Origin: Ktedonobacter sp.
GTDB lineage: Bacteria; Chloroflexota; Ktedonobacteria; Ktedonobacterales; Ktedonobacteraceae
Length of the DNA: 7,813 bases
Direction: 5' to 3'
NCBI GenBank assembly: GCA_003450555.1
Contig: DMFQ01000324.1
Coordinates: 755 to 8,567, forward strand
Shown here: piece by piece, positions 1-6,500 of the stretch
Layout: every line of letters begins with the position of its first letter
Position numbering within the stretch: the stretch's first letter is position 1
Made by a program: the position numbers and the translations under genes
Notes under the pieces: model-generated
What the model was told of the DNA's origin: nothing
What the model saw: the letters and a program-made list of their open reading frames with translations, nothing else
Databases searched by the model: none

Positions 1-531
1 ATACTAGCCAGTGCAATAGGTGCCGCCTTCGTACCACAAGTCCGTGAGCTGATTAGCGCTCAGATAGCCAATCCTCTGACGCTGATAGTCCTTCTCTGGG
101 GAGGTGTCGCCGCCTTCATAAGCAGTATCATGGGCAAGCTGGCAGATGCCTTAACCAGATTTGGCCCTGCTGGCGCAACGGCTGTCGAATCATTTGAACA
201 TGGCTATGAGCGTGTCCTGCTCGAGTTTGAATCCCTCAATCATAATGTCGCCATCACCTATCCCCTGATTGAGGTTTTTGTCCTGGGGCACGTCAAGTTG
301 TTGGACAAGGATGCTAAAGGAGAGAAAGTCGCAATTAAAGATGGCTATGATTTTCTTACCAAAGTGTTCTGGACCAACAAAGATCGTCAAGCTGAGATAC
401 AACAGGTTGTGCGTGCCGCATTTGGTCCCATAGGAGCATTCGTAGGTACGGAGCTGCTCCAAAGGGATAGTAGTTTACAAGCAGGAAAAATACCAGGCAC
501 GTTTTTAAACTACTTCAAGGGTAAAGGCTAA
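1..531 (+). CDS. C-terminal part of an unrecognised membrane protein (5' end outside window)
   Basis: The frame is open from base 1 to the TAA at 529-531, giving 176 visible residues. The first in-frame ATG (130) has no Shine-Dalgarno in front of it, and the residues before it are good protein (a hydrophobic run from about codon 25 to 43, PLTLIVLLWGGVAAFISSI). The gene therefore very probably starts upstream of the window. The hydrophobic run looks like one transmembrane helix. It is followed by a soluble region of about 130 residues with mixed charge, alternating hydrophobic stretches (ITYPLIEVFVLGHVKLL) and a basic end (FKGKG). I do not recognise the family and assign no function. No partner gene is visible; the next gene on this strand begins about 290 bp downstream. 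Confidence that it codes is fairly high; identity is unknown. Confidence 0.6.
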   Translation: MLASAIGAAFVPQVRELISAQIANPLTLIVLLWGGVAAFISSIMGKLADALTRFGPAGATAVESFEHGYERVLLEFESLNHNVAITYPLIEVFVLGHVKLLDKDAKGEKVAIKDGYDFLTKVFWTNKDRQAEIQQVVRAAFGPIGAFVGTELLQRDSSLQAGKIPGTFLNYFKGKG

Positions 532-739
532 GCTCTATTGCTGTTGTTCCTGTAGGATTGTGACGGGCAAAGCCACTCTAGTTCCTGGCTTCAAAGTAGG
601 CGAGCGGTATAACCACAAATAGAATCTGCCGTGAGTCGAAACGTCGTCACATAACCTTGTAGTGCGTTATTTATAGACACGAATATGCGAGGGCGAGGAC
701 AAAAACACTTTTGCTTGCTGAATGTCCTAACGACCAACG

Positions 740-761
740 AGTAGGTTTGACACCTACTTTT
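740..761 (+). terminator. Possible weak intrinsic terminator hairpin
   Basis: AGTAGGT (740-746) can pair with ACCTACT (752-758) around a 5-base loop, and a run of four T (758-761) follows. The stem is short and only moderately GC-rich, and it lies about 210 bp after the upstream stop codon. It could end transcription of the partial gene at 1-531. A perfect TTGACA (747-752) overlaps the loop, but no acceptable -10 follows at normal spacing, so I prefer the hairpin reading. The rest of the 532-820 gap shows nothing I can name. Confidence 0.3.
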
Positions 762-808
762 CCATGCCCTAACTCATTGTAAGCTCTATATTGTTCTCAA
801 GAACAGAT

Positions 809-813
809 AAGGA
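809..813 (+). promoter_or_regulatory. Shine-Dalgarno that sets the LysM gene start
   Basis: AAGGA ends 7 bases before the ATG at 821. The same frame is open back to a TTG at 791, but no ribosome-binding sequence precedes that TTG, so ATG 821 is the better start. Confidence 0.6.
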
Positions 814-820
814 AAATGAA

Positions 821-1226
821 ATGGCTGAACAACCGGTACCAGGCAAAAGCTATACTGTACAATCTGGCGATACCCTCTGGGGAATTGCACAGCGTGCCTA
901 CAACGATGCTGAGGATTGGGATACAATCTACTCTGACACTGGAAACAGACGCGTGATCGGAAACAACCCTAACCTCATCAAACCCGGCCAGGTACTGCAT
1001 ATCCCGCAACAATCAGACCCGTCTATACGAAAACCACCGGCCACATCCAACACCAATGCCGACGCCACATCCGACACCAACACCAACACCAACGCCACCG
1101 CCGACACCGACACCATATCCGACGCCACCGCCGACACCGGCACAACCACCAGACGACGAGAATTTCTTTGACAAGTATATCGAAGACCCTATCGAGAAGG
1201 AGCTTAAAGAGAAGAAAGAAGACTGA
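821..1226 (+). CDS. Small LysM-domain protein with Pro-Thr-rich tail, apparently frameshifted near 1046
   Basis: The N-terminal part (frame of ATG 821) is a clear LysM domain, about residues 9-62: YTVQSGDTLWGIAQRAY, then a W-x-x-IY segment, then NNPNLIKPGQVLHIP. LysM modules bind N-acetylglucosamine polymers such as peptidoglycan. This subtype, with the W-x-x-IY and IGNNPNLI segments, also occurs in small scaffold-like proteins. No signal peptide is visible. Read straight on, the frame stops at 1169-1171 after an Asn/Thr/Asp-rich tail. In the +1 frame, from about 1047, the same DNA encodes a Pro-Thr repeat, then a charged end (PPDDENFFDKYIEDPIEKEL...) with a TGA at 1224-1226. A/G differences between repeat units fall in third codon positions (CCA/CCG, ACA/ACG) only in the +1 frame, so that frame has been under selection. 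Skipping one base, for example T1046, joins the two parts into one protein of about 134 residues. A simple annotation would call 821-1171 only. Confidence 0.65.
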
Positions 1227-1293
1227 TCGGTTACTCACCAGGCTTGTAATGATGGATTGAAGCTGTTTAGCGGAAAATGTACCGAAAGACAGC

Positions 1294-1341
1294 GCAAGAG
1301 AGCGCCCCTTAGCTAGAAGTAAGCAGCGGCCACTCTCTTGC
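1294..1341. repeat. Inverted repeat in the convergent gap 1227-1417
   Basis: GCAAGAGAG (1294-1302) is the exact reverse complement of 1333-1341, with a 30-base loop. It lies between the 3' ends of the LysM gene (+) and the histidine kinase gene (-), where a bidirectional terminator would be expected, but there is no T-run on either side. A short secondary pairing, TAGAAG (1314-1319) with CTTCTA (1341-1346), would compete with it. Nothing else in this 191-bp gap is recognisable. Confidence 0.3.
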
Positions 1342-1417
1342 TTCTACTGTTACGTAGCTCATTTCACAGGATTCGCCCAATAGAATGGAACCTGGCACCA
1401 ATTGCGCTTGCAAATTA

Positions 1418-2938
1418 CTATGAAGCCAACGGCAACCTCACCATAAAAACACTTCCCTTCCCAGGAGTACTTTCAACCTCGATCGTCCCCCCATGTTCGT
1501 ACACAATACCTTGCACGATAGCCAGCCCCAGTCCGCTGCCCCCTCGTTCGCGGGAGCGAGTGCGATCTGCCCTATAAAACCGCTCGAAAATATGCGGCAC
1601 ATCTTCCGGGGCAATTCCTATGCCAGTATCGCTCACTTTGACAATGGCGGAGTGCTCATCCGTAGTCAACGATAGCGAGACAGATCCCTCATAGGGCGTA
1701 TATTTGAGTGCATTGTCTAAGAGCGCAACCAGTACCTGCTTCAGTTGATCTGCATCTCCATACACCCTGGCCGGTGCAATGTGTTGGAGCAGCACTCTTG
1801 GTCTCTTTAGTGAATGATCATCAATACCGTTATCTCTAGCGGGTTGATACTGGCGGAACACCTCGAGTAGGAGGCTATCCAGGTCAACTTGCTGCTTTTC
1901 TTCATTTAACTTCTTATAGCCATTGGATACGACGATATCTATTGATTGCTTCACTTGCCGGGCTGAATCTGAACGGGCAAGGGTCAGGAGATCACCTACA
2001 AGGCGGCCCATGCGATTGGCCTCCGTCTGAGCATCGGCCAGGGCTGCGCGCGCCTCTTCCTCGGGAAGATCGGGCGCTTTCGCCAGCAGGTCGAGGTTGC
2101 AGCAAATGGAAGTGATCGGAGCGCGCAGCTCGTGTGAGGCATCGGCGACAAAGCGCTGCTGTTGCTGGTAAAGTGCCTCCAGGTTAGCAAGCATCTCGTT
2201 AAAGGTGGCGGCAAGATTAGACAGTTCATCCCGCCCAAACCAGGATTTCTCAGGTACGCGCTGCTGGAAGTCGCCGGAGGTACTGATGCTCCGGGCTGTC
2301 CTGGTCATGCGTCGTACTGTCGACAAAACTCCCCAGGTAATAAACCACCCTCCCACAAGCGCGCATGCCAGCATCAGAGCGCTCCCTCGCACGAGTAAGG
2401 AGCGGAGGTCACTCAATGATTGTTCGATGTCTTGCTCTGACCGCGCTGTCTGAATAACATGCGCCGTGCTAAAGTCATTATTCACAAGGGTGTAGACTCG
2501 GACGCGATGGCCATTGTAGGTGACGGTGCTGAAGAAGCCATTTTGTGAGCTGCTATCCTGTAATGCAGAACGAGCAGCCCTGGTATCCCATGGAACGGGG
2601 CTGCTATAGGGAAAACCTACAAATGTTTGCGTACCATCCTTTAAGGCTCCTGACGTTGTTGCCAGTAGAGAAAGCTTCTCGTCCATGACTTCAATAGAGA
2701 CGCCCCCCGTACCCAGACTGTCAACACTGGGTAGGATAAGGGGCAACGAGTTGGGATTACTTACGAAAAGGTCTTTGCCCAGCCTCACGCTGGCGGCCCG
2801 GCTGCTGAGGTTTGTGTCAAGATCGCTGTAGGCGCGCTGCTCTGCCTGCATATAGACGGTTTGTCCAAAAAACCAGAGTGCCACGCCCAATACAAGCGTA
2901 TAAAAAAGCGTCAGGCGCAGTTGCAGGGGAATATACAT
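1418..2938 (-). CDS. Membrane sensor histidine kinase of an OmpR-type two-component system
   Basis: This is a 506-residue transmembrane histidine kinase that would autophosphorylate on His and pass the phosphate to the adjacent response regulator. In order from this start: TM1 about 8-30; an extracytoplasmic sensor region about 31-180 with no family I can name; TM2 about 186-205; a HAMP linker about 206-258; the HisKA box FVADASHELRAPIT with phospho-acceptor His269; and the ATPase domain with N-box DNALKYT (Asn409), G1 box DTGIGI, F-box IFERFYR and G2 box GGSGLGLAI. All catalytic boxes are present and the length is usual for the class. The stop is TAG. An ATG 6 bases further upstream (2944) is in frame, but GGAGG (2950-2946) lies 1 base from it and 7 bases from ATG 2938, so 2938 is preferred. 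The regulator stop codon (2953-2951) directly abuts this Shine-Dalgarno, so the two genes are probably translationally coupled. The stimulus is unknown. Confidence 0.93.
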   Translation of the reverse strand: MYIPLQLRLTLFYTLVLGVALWFFGQTVYMQAEQRAYSDLDTNLSSRAASVRLGKDLFVSNPNSLPLILPSVDSLGTGGVSIEVMDEKLSLLATTSGALKDGTQTFVGFPYSSPVPWDTRAARSALQDSSSQNGFFSTVTYNGHRVRVYTLVNNDFSTAHVIQTARSEQDIEQSLSDLRSLLVRGSALMLACALVGGWFITWGVLSTVRRMTRTARSISTSGDFQQRVPEKSWFGRDELSNLAATFNEMLANLEALYQQQQRFVADASHELRAPITSICCNLDLLAKAPDLPEEEARAALADAQTEANRMGRLVGDLLTLARSDSARQVKQSIDIVVSNGYKKLNEEKQQVDLDSLLLEVFRQYQPARDNGIDDHSLKRPRVLLQHIAPARVYGDADQLKQVLVALLDNALKYTPYEGSVSLSLTTDEHSAIVKVSDTGIGIAPEDVPHIFERFYRADRTRSRERGGSGLGLAIVQGIVYEHGGTIEVESTPGKGSVFMVRLPLAS

Positions 2939-2945
2939 CGCCATT

Positions 2946-2950
2946 CCTCC
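2946..2950 (-). promoter_or_regulatory. Shine-Dalgarno of the histidine kinase, adjacent to the regulator stop codon
   Basis: On the minus strand GGAGG (2950-2946) comes straight after the TAG of the response regulator. It is spaced 7 bases from ATG 2938 but only 1 base from ATG 2944, which decides the kinase start and suggests coupled translation. Confidence 0.7.
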
Positions 2951-3265
2951 CTAATCGGCAGCACGGAGAACGTAGCCAGCGCCACGCACCGTTTGAAGCA
3001 GCCGTTTTTCACCGCGCTGTTCGAGCTTGGTGCGCAGGTGCCCGATATAGACCTCGAGGACATTCGGACCACCCTCGAAATCGCTGCCCCAGATACGGTC
3101 CATCAATACCGCACGCGTCAGCACGATGCGCGGATTGCGTAAGAATAATGCCAACAATTCATATTCGGTTGTGCTCAGTTCAATCGTATGATCGCCGCGT
3201 CGAGCTTGCCGCGTCGCGGTATCCAGTTCAAGAATCTGCGAAACAGAGTATCTCGCGCTGTACAT
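2951..3265 (-). CDS. DNA-binding half of a split OmpR-family response regulator
   Basis: This frame carries the winged-helix output domain of an OmpR/PhoB regulator: [34 protein letters not shown], the recognition region VLMDRIWG...[15 protein letters not shown], and the C-terminal wing [10 protein letters not shown]. It would bind promoter DNA as the output of the kinase next door. The open frame begins at an ATG at 3265, inside the receiver-domain frame, but its first 11 residues ([11 protein letters not shown]) do not belong to the family. Conserved similarity begins at LELD, exactly where the receiver frame runs out. The natural protein is therefore the receiver plus this part, about 228 residues when one extra base near 3233-3234 is removed. 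An AGGAG lies 11 bases upstream of ATG 3265, so independent translation is possible but not well supported. Domain identity is secure; its status as a separate protein is doubtful. Confidence 0.8.
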   Translation of the reverse strand: MYSARYSVSQILELDTATRQARRGDHTIELSTTEYELLALFLRNPRIVLTRAVLMDRIWGSDFEGGPNVLEVYIGHLRTKLEQRGEKRLLQTVRGAGYVLRAAD

Positions 3266-3638
3266 CTGGCGGGCTGCTCCTGCGCAGCAGCGCTTTTACG
3301 CGCGCCAAAAGTTCCTCGAGGGCAAACGGCTTGACGAGGTAGTCATCCGCCCCTGTCTCCAGGCCAGCAACGCGGTCGGCCACCGCGTCACGGGCGGTGA
3401 GCATGAGCACCGCGATTCCATCACCGGCGGTCCGCAAGCGACGGCAGACTTCTAGCCCATCGATACCGGGCAACATGAGATCAAGGATGACCAGGTCTGG
3501 CGACTTGGTGCGCGCGATAGTCAATGCCCCTTCACCGTCCAATGCTGAGGAGACCTGGTAGCCCTCGTAGGCCAGCGTGCGACGCAAGGCACTCGTCACG
3601 CGGCTATCATCATCGACAATCAGTATATGCGCTCCCAT
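3228..3638 (-). CDS. Receiver half of a split OmpR-family response regulator (frameshifted)
   Basis: A complete CheY-like receiver domain fills about residues 1-120. The acidic pocket is Asp9-Asp10, the phospho-acceptor is Asp53 ([11 protein letters not shown]), and the switch residues are Thr81 (LMLTAR) and Lys103 (YLVKPF). It would accept phosphate from the kinase encoded downstream. After a normal linker ([10 protein letters not shown]...) the frame ends at a TGA (3230-3228) after FADS, before the DNA-binding domain. The reading GCA GAT TCT TGA becomes GCA GAT CTT GAA CTG GAT (A-D-L-E-L-D, the expected domain join) if one T is removed, so this is a single-base insertion relative to the ancestral gene. 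Start ATG 3638 has a GGAAAG about 11 bases upstream, a rather long spacing, and no in-frame alternative. The gene lies 78 bp downstream of the lipoprotein stop. The cause could be an assembly error, a true mutation or recoding. Confidence 0.85.
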   Translation of the reverse strand: MGAHILIVDDDSRVTSALRRTLAYEGYQVSSALDGEGALTIARTKSPDLVILDLMLPGIDGLEVCRRLRTAGDGIAVLMLTARDAVADRVAGLETGADDYLVKPFALEELLARVKALLRRSSPPDVQREILCFADS

Positions 3639-3672
3639 ACAGCAAACATCTTTCCAGCCTCAATTCAATGGT

Positions 3673-3708
3673 TATGGGAGCAACCACACTGCGATGGTCG
3701 CTCCCGTA
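3673..3708 (-). terminator. Strong hairpin between the lipoprotein and response-regulator genes
   Basis: In minus-strand RNA, GGGAGCGACCA (3705-3695) pairs with TGGTTGCTCCC (3686-3676) around an 8-base loop. The stem is 11 bp with one G-U pair, and a few more weak pairs are possible outside it. In plus-strand RNA the G-U position becomes A-C, so the structure suits the minus-strand transcript. It begins 12 bases after the lipoprotein stop codon (3719-3717). No U-run follows, so it may act as a weak or factor-dependent terminator, a 3'-end stabiliser, or a processing site upstream of the regulator. Confidence 0.5.
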
Positions 3709-3716
3709 TACTCGTC

Positions 3717-5057
3717 TCAATGAGTGATCCATTCTATGCCCCAGGGAGTATGTGCTGGTCCCTGGATGACCTTTTGTGTCTGACCGGTGCTAGCGCTAAG
3801 CAGCGTAATGCCGTTTGCCGGATCAACAGCGTACAACGTCTGGTTATCACCACTGAGGGCAACTCCTGTGAATGCCTGTCGCGTGAGGTAATGACCTCGC
3901 ATACTGAGATCGGACGTATTCACCATCCATATGCCCTTGGTGCCCGCGAAGTACAGGGTTTTCTGATCGGATGAGAGCGCCGATCCGTTATAGAGCATCC
4001 TTCCCTGGTCACCATTGCTGGTACTCGCATTTCCAGGGTTAAAATGGGTGGTCTTCACAATTTTGTCGTTGAAGATGCCCAGGGGATCGCCATTCGTGAT
4101 ACTGATGCTGCTAACCACCCCAAGCGCGCCGTTTGCCGCGTAGAGGGTACCGCCATCGGCGGAGAGGGAAAGGGTATAGTATTTCAATAGATCAGCAGAC
4201 TTGCCCACGGGCAGGTCGATGCAGCGCGCAATTGGTGGGTTGATCTGATCATTGAGCGGTAGTTCGTGAACAAAGGCGATATTGTGGCGGGTGTCGATGT
4301 AGAGCGTATAGGCGAATGTCCCGCCGTTTGACACCTGGCGCGCCAGTCCAACGCCTGTCATATTGGGATCACCATTGGGATTCAGAGCAGTTTTGTCGAC
4401 GATGGGTGACTGGACAAGGGTGTTTCCGCTTACATCATAAACACGAACGTAGTAGTGTCCAGGTGTGTCGTTGAGCTTCTGAAGCAGATAGAGCGCATTG
4501 CCGCCGGGGGAGATGGCATCGAGCGTGTATTCTCCATTCAAAGGAATCGTTCTGATCAGCTTCCCCGCCTGGGTATCAACAATCGCAATGGTTGTCTCAG
4601 TTGCACTCTGTCCTAACCGGCGCAGGGCTAACCATTGCCCGCTCGCTGAGAGTACCGCGCTATCATAGCCTGTCCCGTTGATGGAATAGGCGCCAGGGAT
4701 AACGAATGTACGCGTGCGGGACCCGCTCTGCGTATTGATAACGCTAATCGTCGTTTGTCCGTTCGCTGGTGCCGCCGTATAGAGTCTCCGGTGATCCTGC
4801 GAACTCAATCCGGCGGGCAAAGAGACGAACTCTGTCGGCTTGGCGCTCGCCGGGTGAAATGCCACGATTTGCTGTCCATATGATGTGCCTCCCACGGGGG
4901 AATAGCCGTCAAGCACATAGATATTCTCTCCTGGGGGAACGGTTGGGGCAACCGATGTTGTAGTATTGCTCGTTGTTGTGCTCGTGCCGCACGCGGCCAG
5001 CAGTGTCAGTAACGCACTCAATGTTCCTATGAGCCATAGGGTCGATTTTTTCCGCAT
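3717..5057 (-). CDS. Secreted lipoprotein with beta-propeller-like repeats
   Basis: This is a 446-residue exported protein with a lipoprotein signal: MRKK, a hydrophobic core (TLWLIGTLSALLTLL) and lipobox LAAC with Cys23 as the lipidation site. A Ser/Thr-rich linker (about 24-40) follows, as is usual for surface lipoproteins held off a membrane. The rest is about six or seven repeats of the pattern [LIYF]YxA...xI.VI[ND]TxSG..xRT...G, for example TISVINTQSG, TIAIVDTQAGKLIRTIP, YYVRVYDVSG, IWMVNTSDLS and ITLLSASTGQTQKVIQG. This pattern is typical of YVTN/WD40-like propellers. No catalytic motif is seen; a binding or sensing role is a guess. An upstream in-frame ATG (5102) would add 15 Arg-rich residues before the signal peptide. 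ATG 5057 has a perfect AAGGAGG 9 bases away and is preferred. It is collinear with the regulator and kinase genes, so it could be an accessory or target of that system, but that is inference. Confidence 0.85.
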   Translation of the reverse strand: MRKKSTLWLIGTLSALLTLLAACGTSTTTSNTTTSVAPTVPPGENIYVLDGYSPVGGTSYGQQIVAFHPASAKPTEFVSLPAGLSSQDHRRLYTAAPANGQTTISVINTQSGSRTRTFVIPGAYSINGTGYDSAVLSASGQWLALRRLGQSATETTIAIVDTQAGKLIRTIPLNGEYTLDAISPGGNALYLLQKLNDTPGHYYVRVYDVSGNTLVQSPIVDKTALNPNGDPNMTGVGLARQVSNGGTFAYTLYIDTRHNIAFVHELPLNDQINPPIARCIDLPVGKSADLLKYYTLSLSADGGTLYAANGALGVVSSISITNGDPLGIFNDKIVKTTHFNPGNASTSNGDQGRMLYNGSALSSDQKTLYFAGTKGIWMVNTSDLSMRGHYLTRQAFTGVALSGDNQTLYAVDPANGITLLSASTGQTQKVIQGPAHTPWGIEWITH

Positions 5058-5066
5058 GGCGTATCG

Positions 5067-5073
5067 CCTCCTT
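5067..5073 (-). promoter_or_regulatory. Shine-Dalgarno that sets the lipoprotein start
   Basis: Minus-strand AAGGAGG (5073-5067) lies 9 bases upstream of ATG 5057. It supports that start over the in-frame ATG at 5102. Confidence 0.7.
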
Positions 5074-5123
5074 CGGTCAAGCGATCTCCTGAGCACATAC
5101 AACCTACTTGCACGCGCTCATCA

Positions 5124-6500
5124 TCAGACCTCCGCCTCTTTCCTCCCCCTGTCTGGAAGGACAGGGGGAGGAAAGAGGCATTCCTTTTCTGGGCTTGGGT
5201 GGAGTGGTTCACCTTGCCCATAGCTATAGCCATCACATGTATGCAGGGCGGTACAATACCGATGGCTAATCCCCTGAATGGTTCCCTGCTTCGTCGTGAT
5301 ATTGAATGAGCCAGTGGCGCGTACTGCGACACGTCCGACATACGTCCCGATCTTCGTGCCTCTCGTGACGATGGCACACACCATATCACCTGTCTGGAAG
5401 CCCTGGACGTGTTTGGCTTGCTTGGGTCCAGTGCGAGGAAACCCATGCTTGTCCATCAGACACATTTGCCTACTTCCGTGTCCATCAGCGGTGATGAGCA
5501 AGGGCACCACCCCACTCAGGTGAAGGTGTTCAGGCGTACTTGCACCCACACAGGCCGCATCACACCAGTGGGCTTTCTCTATCCCTCGTGTGACACGATT
5601 GTACTTGGTTCTCCCCCCTGTCCCACATTCCAGCGGTATCCCCAAGGCCTTCAATCGCTCGTAGAGCGCCCAACGTGTTGTATTGACTGCCGCTGCATCC
5701 TTGAGAGGCGCTTGCGCTTGTGCGAGGATGCGCCTGAGCACATCAGGCTTCGTTGCCAGGAACGCCCGTACATCCTGAGTCCCCTTCTTGCTATTGCACG
5801 CCTCACACGCCAGCGTCACATTGCTGAGACGATCAGAGCCACCTTTAGCGCGCGGATGGATATGCTCGATCTGCAATGGGATATCCTTCGCGCTACAATA
5901 GGCGCACATCCGGTTCCACTTCTCAAGCAAATATTCGCGTGTCTCATAGCCTTGCAAGGTGCCTTGCTGGTACTCGATGCCCTTGATCTCGGCCTGCTCC
6001 ATAGCTTGCATGTCGAACTTGACCAGTTCTTGTGACATGGCGACGATGGGACAGACGCGCATGAGCCGTTGCACCCATGTCACAACGTTGCATACCCTGC
6101 TCTCGAGAGAGGGCGCTATCCAGCCTCTTTGCTTGTTGTGTCGGTTCTCGAAGCGCGGCTTTCTGTAGCGGGTATGACGCTGCCGCCTGGAACGTCTGAC
6201 GCCACGACGACGTTCCAGACGCTTCTTGATCTCTTGCCCACGATGGGAGAGTTCAGCAGCAAACACCACCTCCCCCGACGTGTCGTTGACGATGGCAATG
6301 CCTGTGGTCTTACTGCCAGGGTCAATCTTGATACGCAGGGGCGCTACTTGTGGCTGTTCTCCCCTCCCTTTCAAGATGAGTGTGAATGGGTATCTTTTGA
6401 ACACAGCTGCCTTCCCTGACGAGAGCAGCATGCGGGCTCTCCCAGGATGCACCGGATTCAACGGCTGCTTCTGCGTATCAAGCACAAAAACCTTGCTCAC
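5124..6500 (-). CDS. iscB: IscB RNA-guided endonuclease (RuvC-HNH, IS200/IS605-associated)
   Basis: A 458-residue IscB, the family ancestral to Cas9, which uses an omega RNA to cut matching DNA. Domains in order: the N-terminal PLMP/RRXRR-type domain about 1-50 (VFVLDTQKQPLNPVHPGRARMLLSSGKAAV); RuvC-I IDPGSKTTGIAI with Asp60; an Arg-rich bridge helix about 87-125; RuvC-II MSQELVKFD with Glu158; an HNH domain about 198-243 with zinc cysteines 199, 202, 232 and 235, the EH pair Glu212-His213, and Asn227; RuvC-III KAHWCDAACVG with His311 and Asp314; and a C-terminal DNA-contacting region (GFQTGDMVCAIVT...IGTYVGRV...GSFNI). All expected catalytic residues are present, so it is probably active. 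The start is GTG 6500, with AGGAGG 6 bases upstream; it opens directly onto the RRXRR-type domain. The last 16 or so residues are encoded by the element's terminal palindrome. No transposase gene is present; IscB is usually mobilised in trans by TnpA. IscB rather than TnpB is certain from the HNH insert. Confidence 0.95.
   Translation of the reverse strand: MSKVFVLDTQKQPLNPVHPGRARMLLSSGKAAVFKRYPFTLILKGRGEQPQVAPLRIKIDPGSKTTGIAIVNDTSGEVVFAAELSHRGQEIKKRLERRRGVRRSRRQRHTRYRKPRFENRHNKQRGWIAPSLESRVCNVVTWVQRLMRVCPIVAMSQELVKFDMQAMEQAEIKGIEYQQGTLQGYETREYLLEKWNRMCAYCSAKDIPLQIEHIHPRAKGGSDRLSNVTLACEACNSKKGTQDVRAFLATKPDVLRRILAQAQAPLKDAAAVNTTRWALYERLKALGIPLECGTGGRTKYNRVTRGIEKAHWCDAACVGASTPEHLHLSGVVPLLITADGHGSRQMCLMDKHGFPRTGPKQAKHVQGFQTGDMVCAIVTRGTKIGTYVGRVAVRATGSFNITTKQGTIQGISHRYCTALHTCDGYSYGQGEPLHPSPEKECLFPPPVLPDRGRKEAEV
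5134..5179. repeat. Perfect 20-bp palindrome with 6-base loop at the end of the IscB element
   Basis: Bases 5134-5153 are the exact reverse complement of 5160-5179, with loop TGGAAG (5154-5159). The arms are strongly strand-biased (one C/T-rich, the other G/A-rich, with a run of five C/G). The palindrome overlaps iscB codons 441-456, and the gene stops 8 bases after it. IS200/IS605-family elements end in subterminal hairpins recognised as single strands by TnpA, so this is best read as the terminal hairpin of the element. It could also fold in the iscB mRNA, but there is no adjoining T-run to make it a standard terminator. Confidence 0.8.

Noticed and set aside
747..752. Perfect TTGACA as a -35 box for the LysM gene
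   Set aside because: At 16-18 bp spacing there is only TAACTC or similar, a poor -10. The motif is also part of the loop and arm of a hairpin. I do not call a promoter.
1047..1145. Tandem CCGACACC/CCAACACC-like repeats as a CRISPR or minisatellite
   Set aside because: The units are 6 bases with synonymous-type changes and no spacers. They are explained by a Pro-Thr coding repeat.
1023..1238. Minus-strand Cys/Trp/Arg-repeat frame across the Pro-Thr repeat
   Set aside because: It is the antisense of a low-complexity coding repeat and has no start signal or motif.
1399..1417. Short AATTTGC/GCAATT stem just after the kinase stop as a terminator
   Set aside because: The stem is tiny and AT-rich, with a bulge and no T-run, so it is not supportable.
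2812..3342. A 176-codon plus-strand frame opposite the kinase/regulator junction
   Set aside because: It is antisense to recognised domains and Arg/Ser/Ala-rich with no family features. It is the mirror of GC-rich codons on the other strand.
5055..5102. Upstream start (ATG 5102) for the lipoprotein
   Set aside because: It would put 15 Arg-rich residues before the signal peptide, and it lacks the strong AAGGAGG that precedes ATG 5057.
5409..6035. A 208-codon plus-strand frame opposite iscB
   Set aside because: It lies entirely opposite a conserved nuclease with intact motifs, and its translation looks like antisense sequence (Cys/His/Arg/Leu-rich). No ribosome site is seen.
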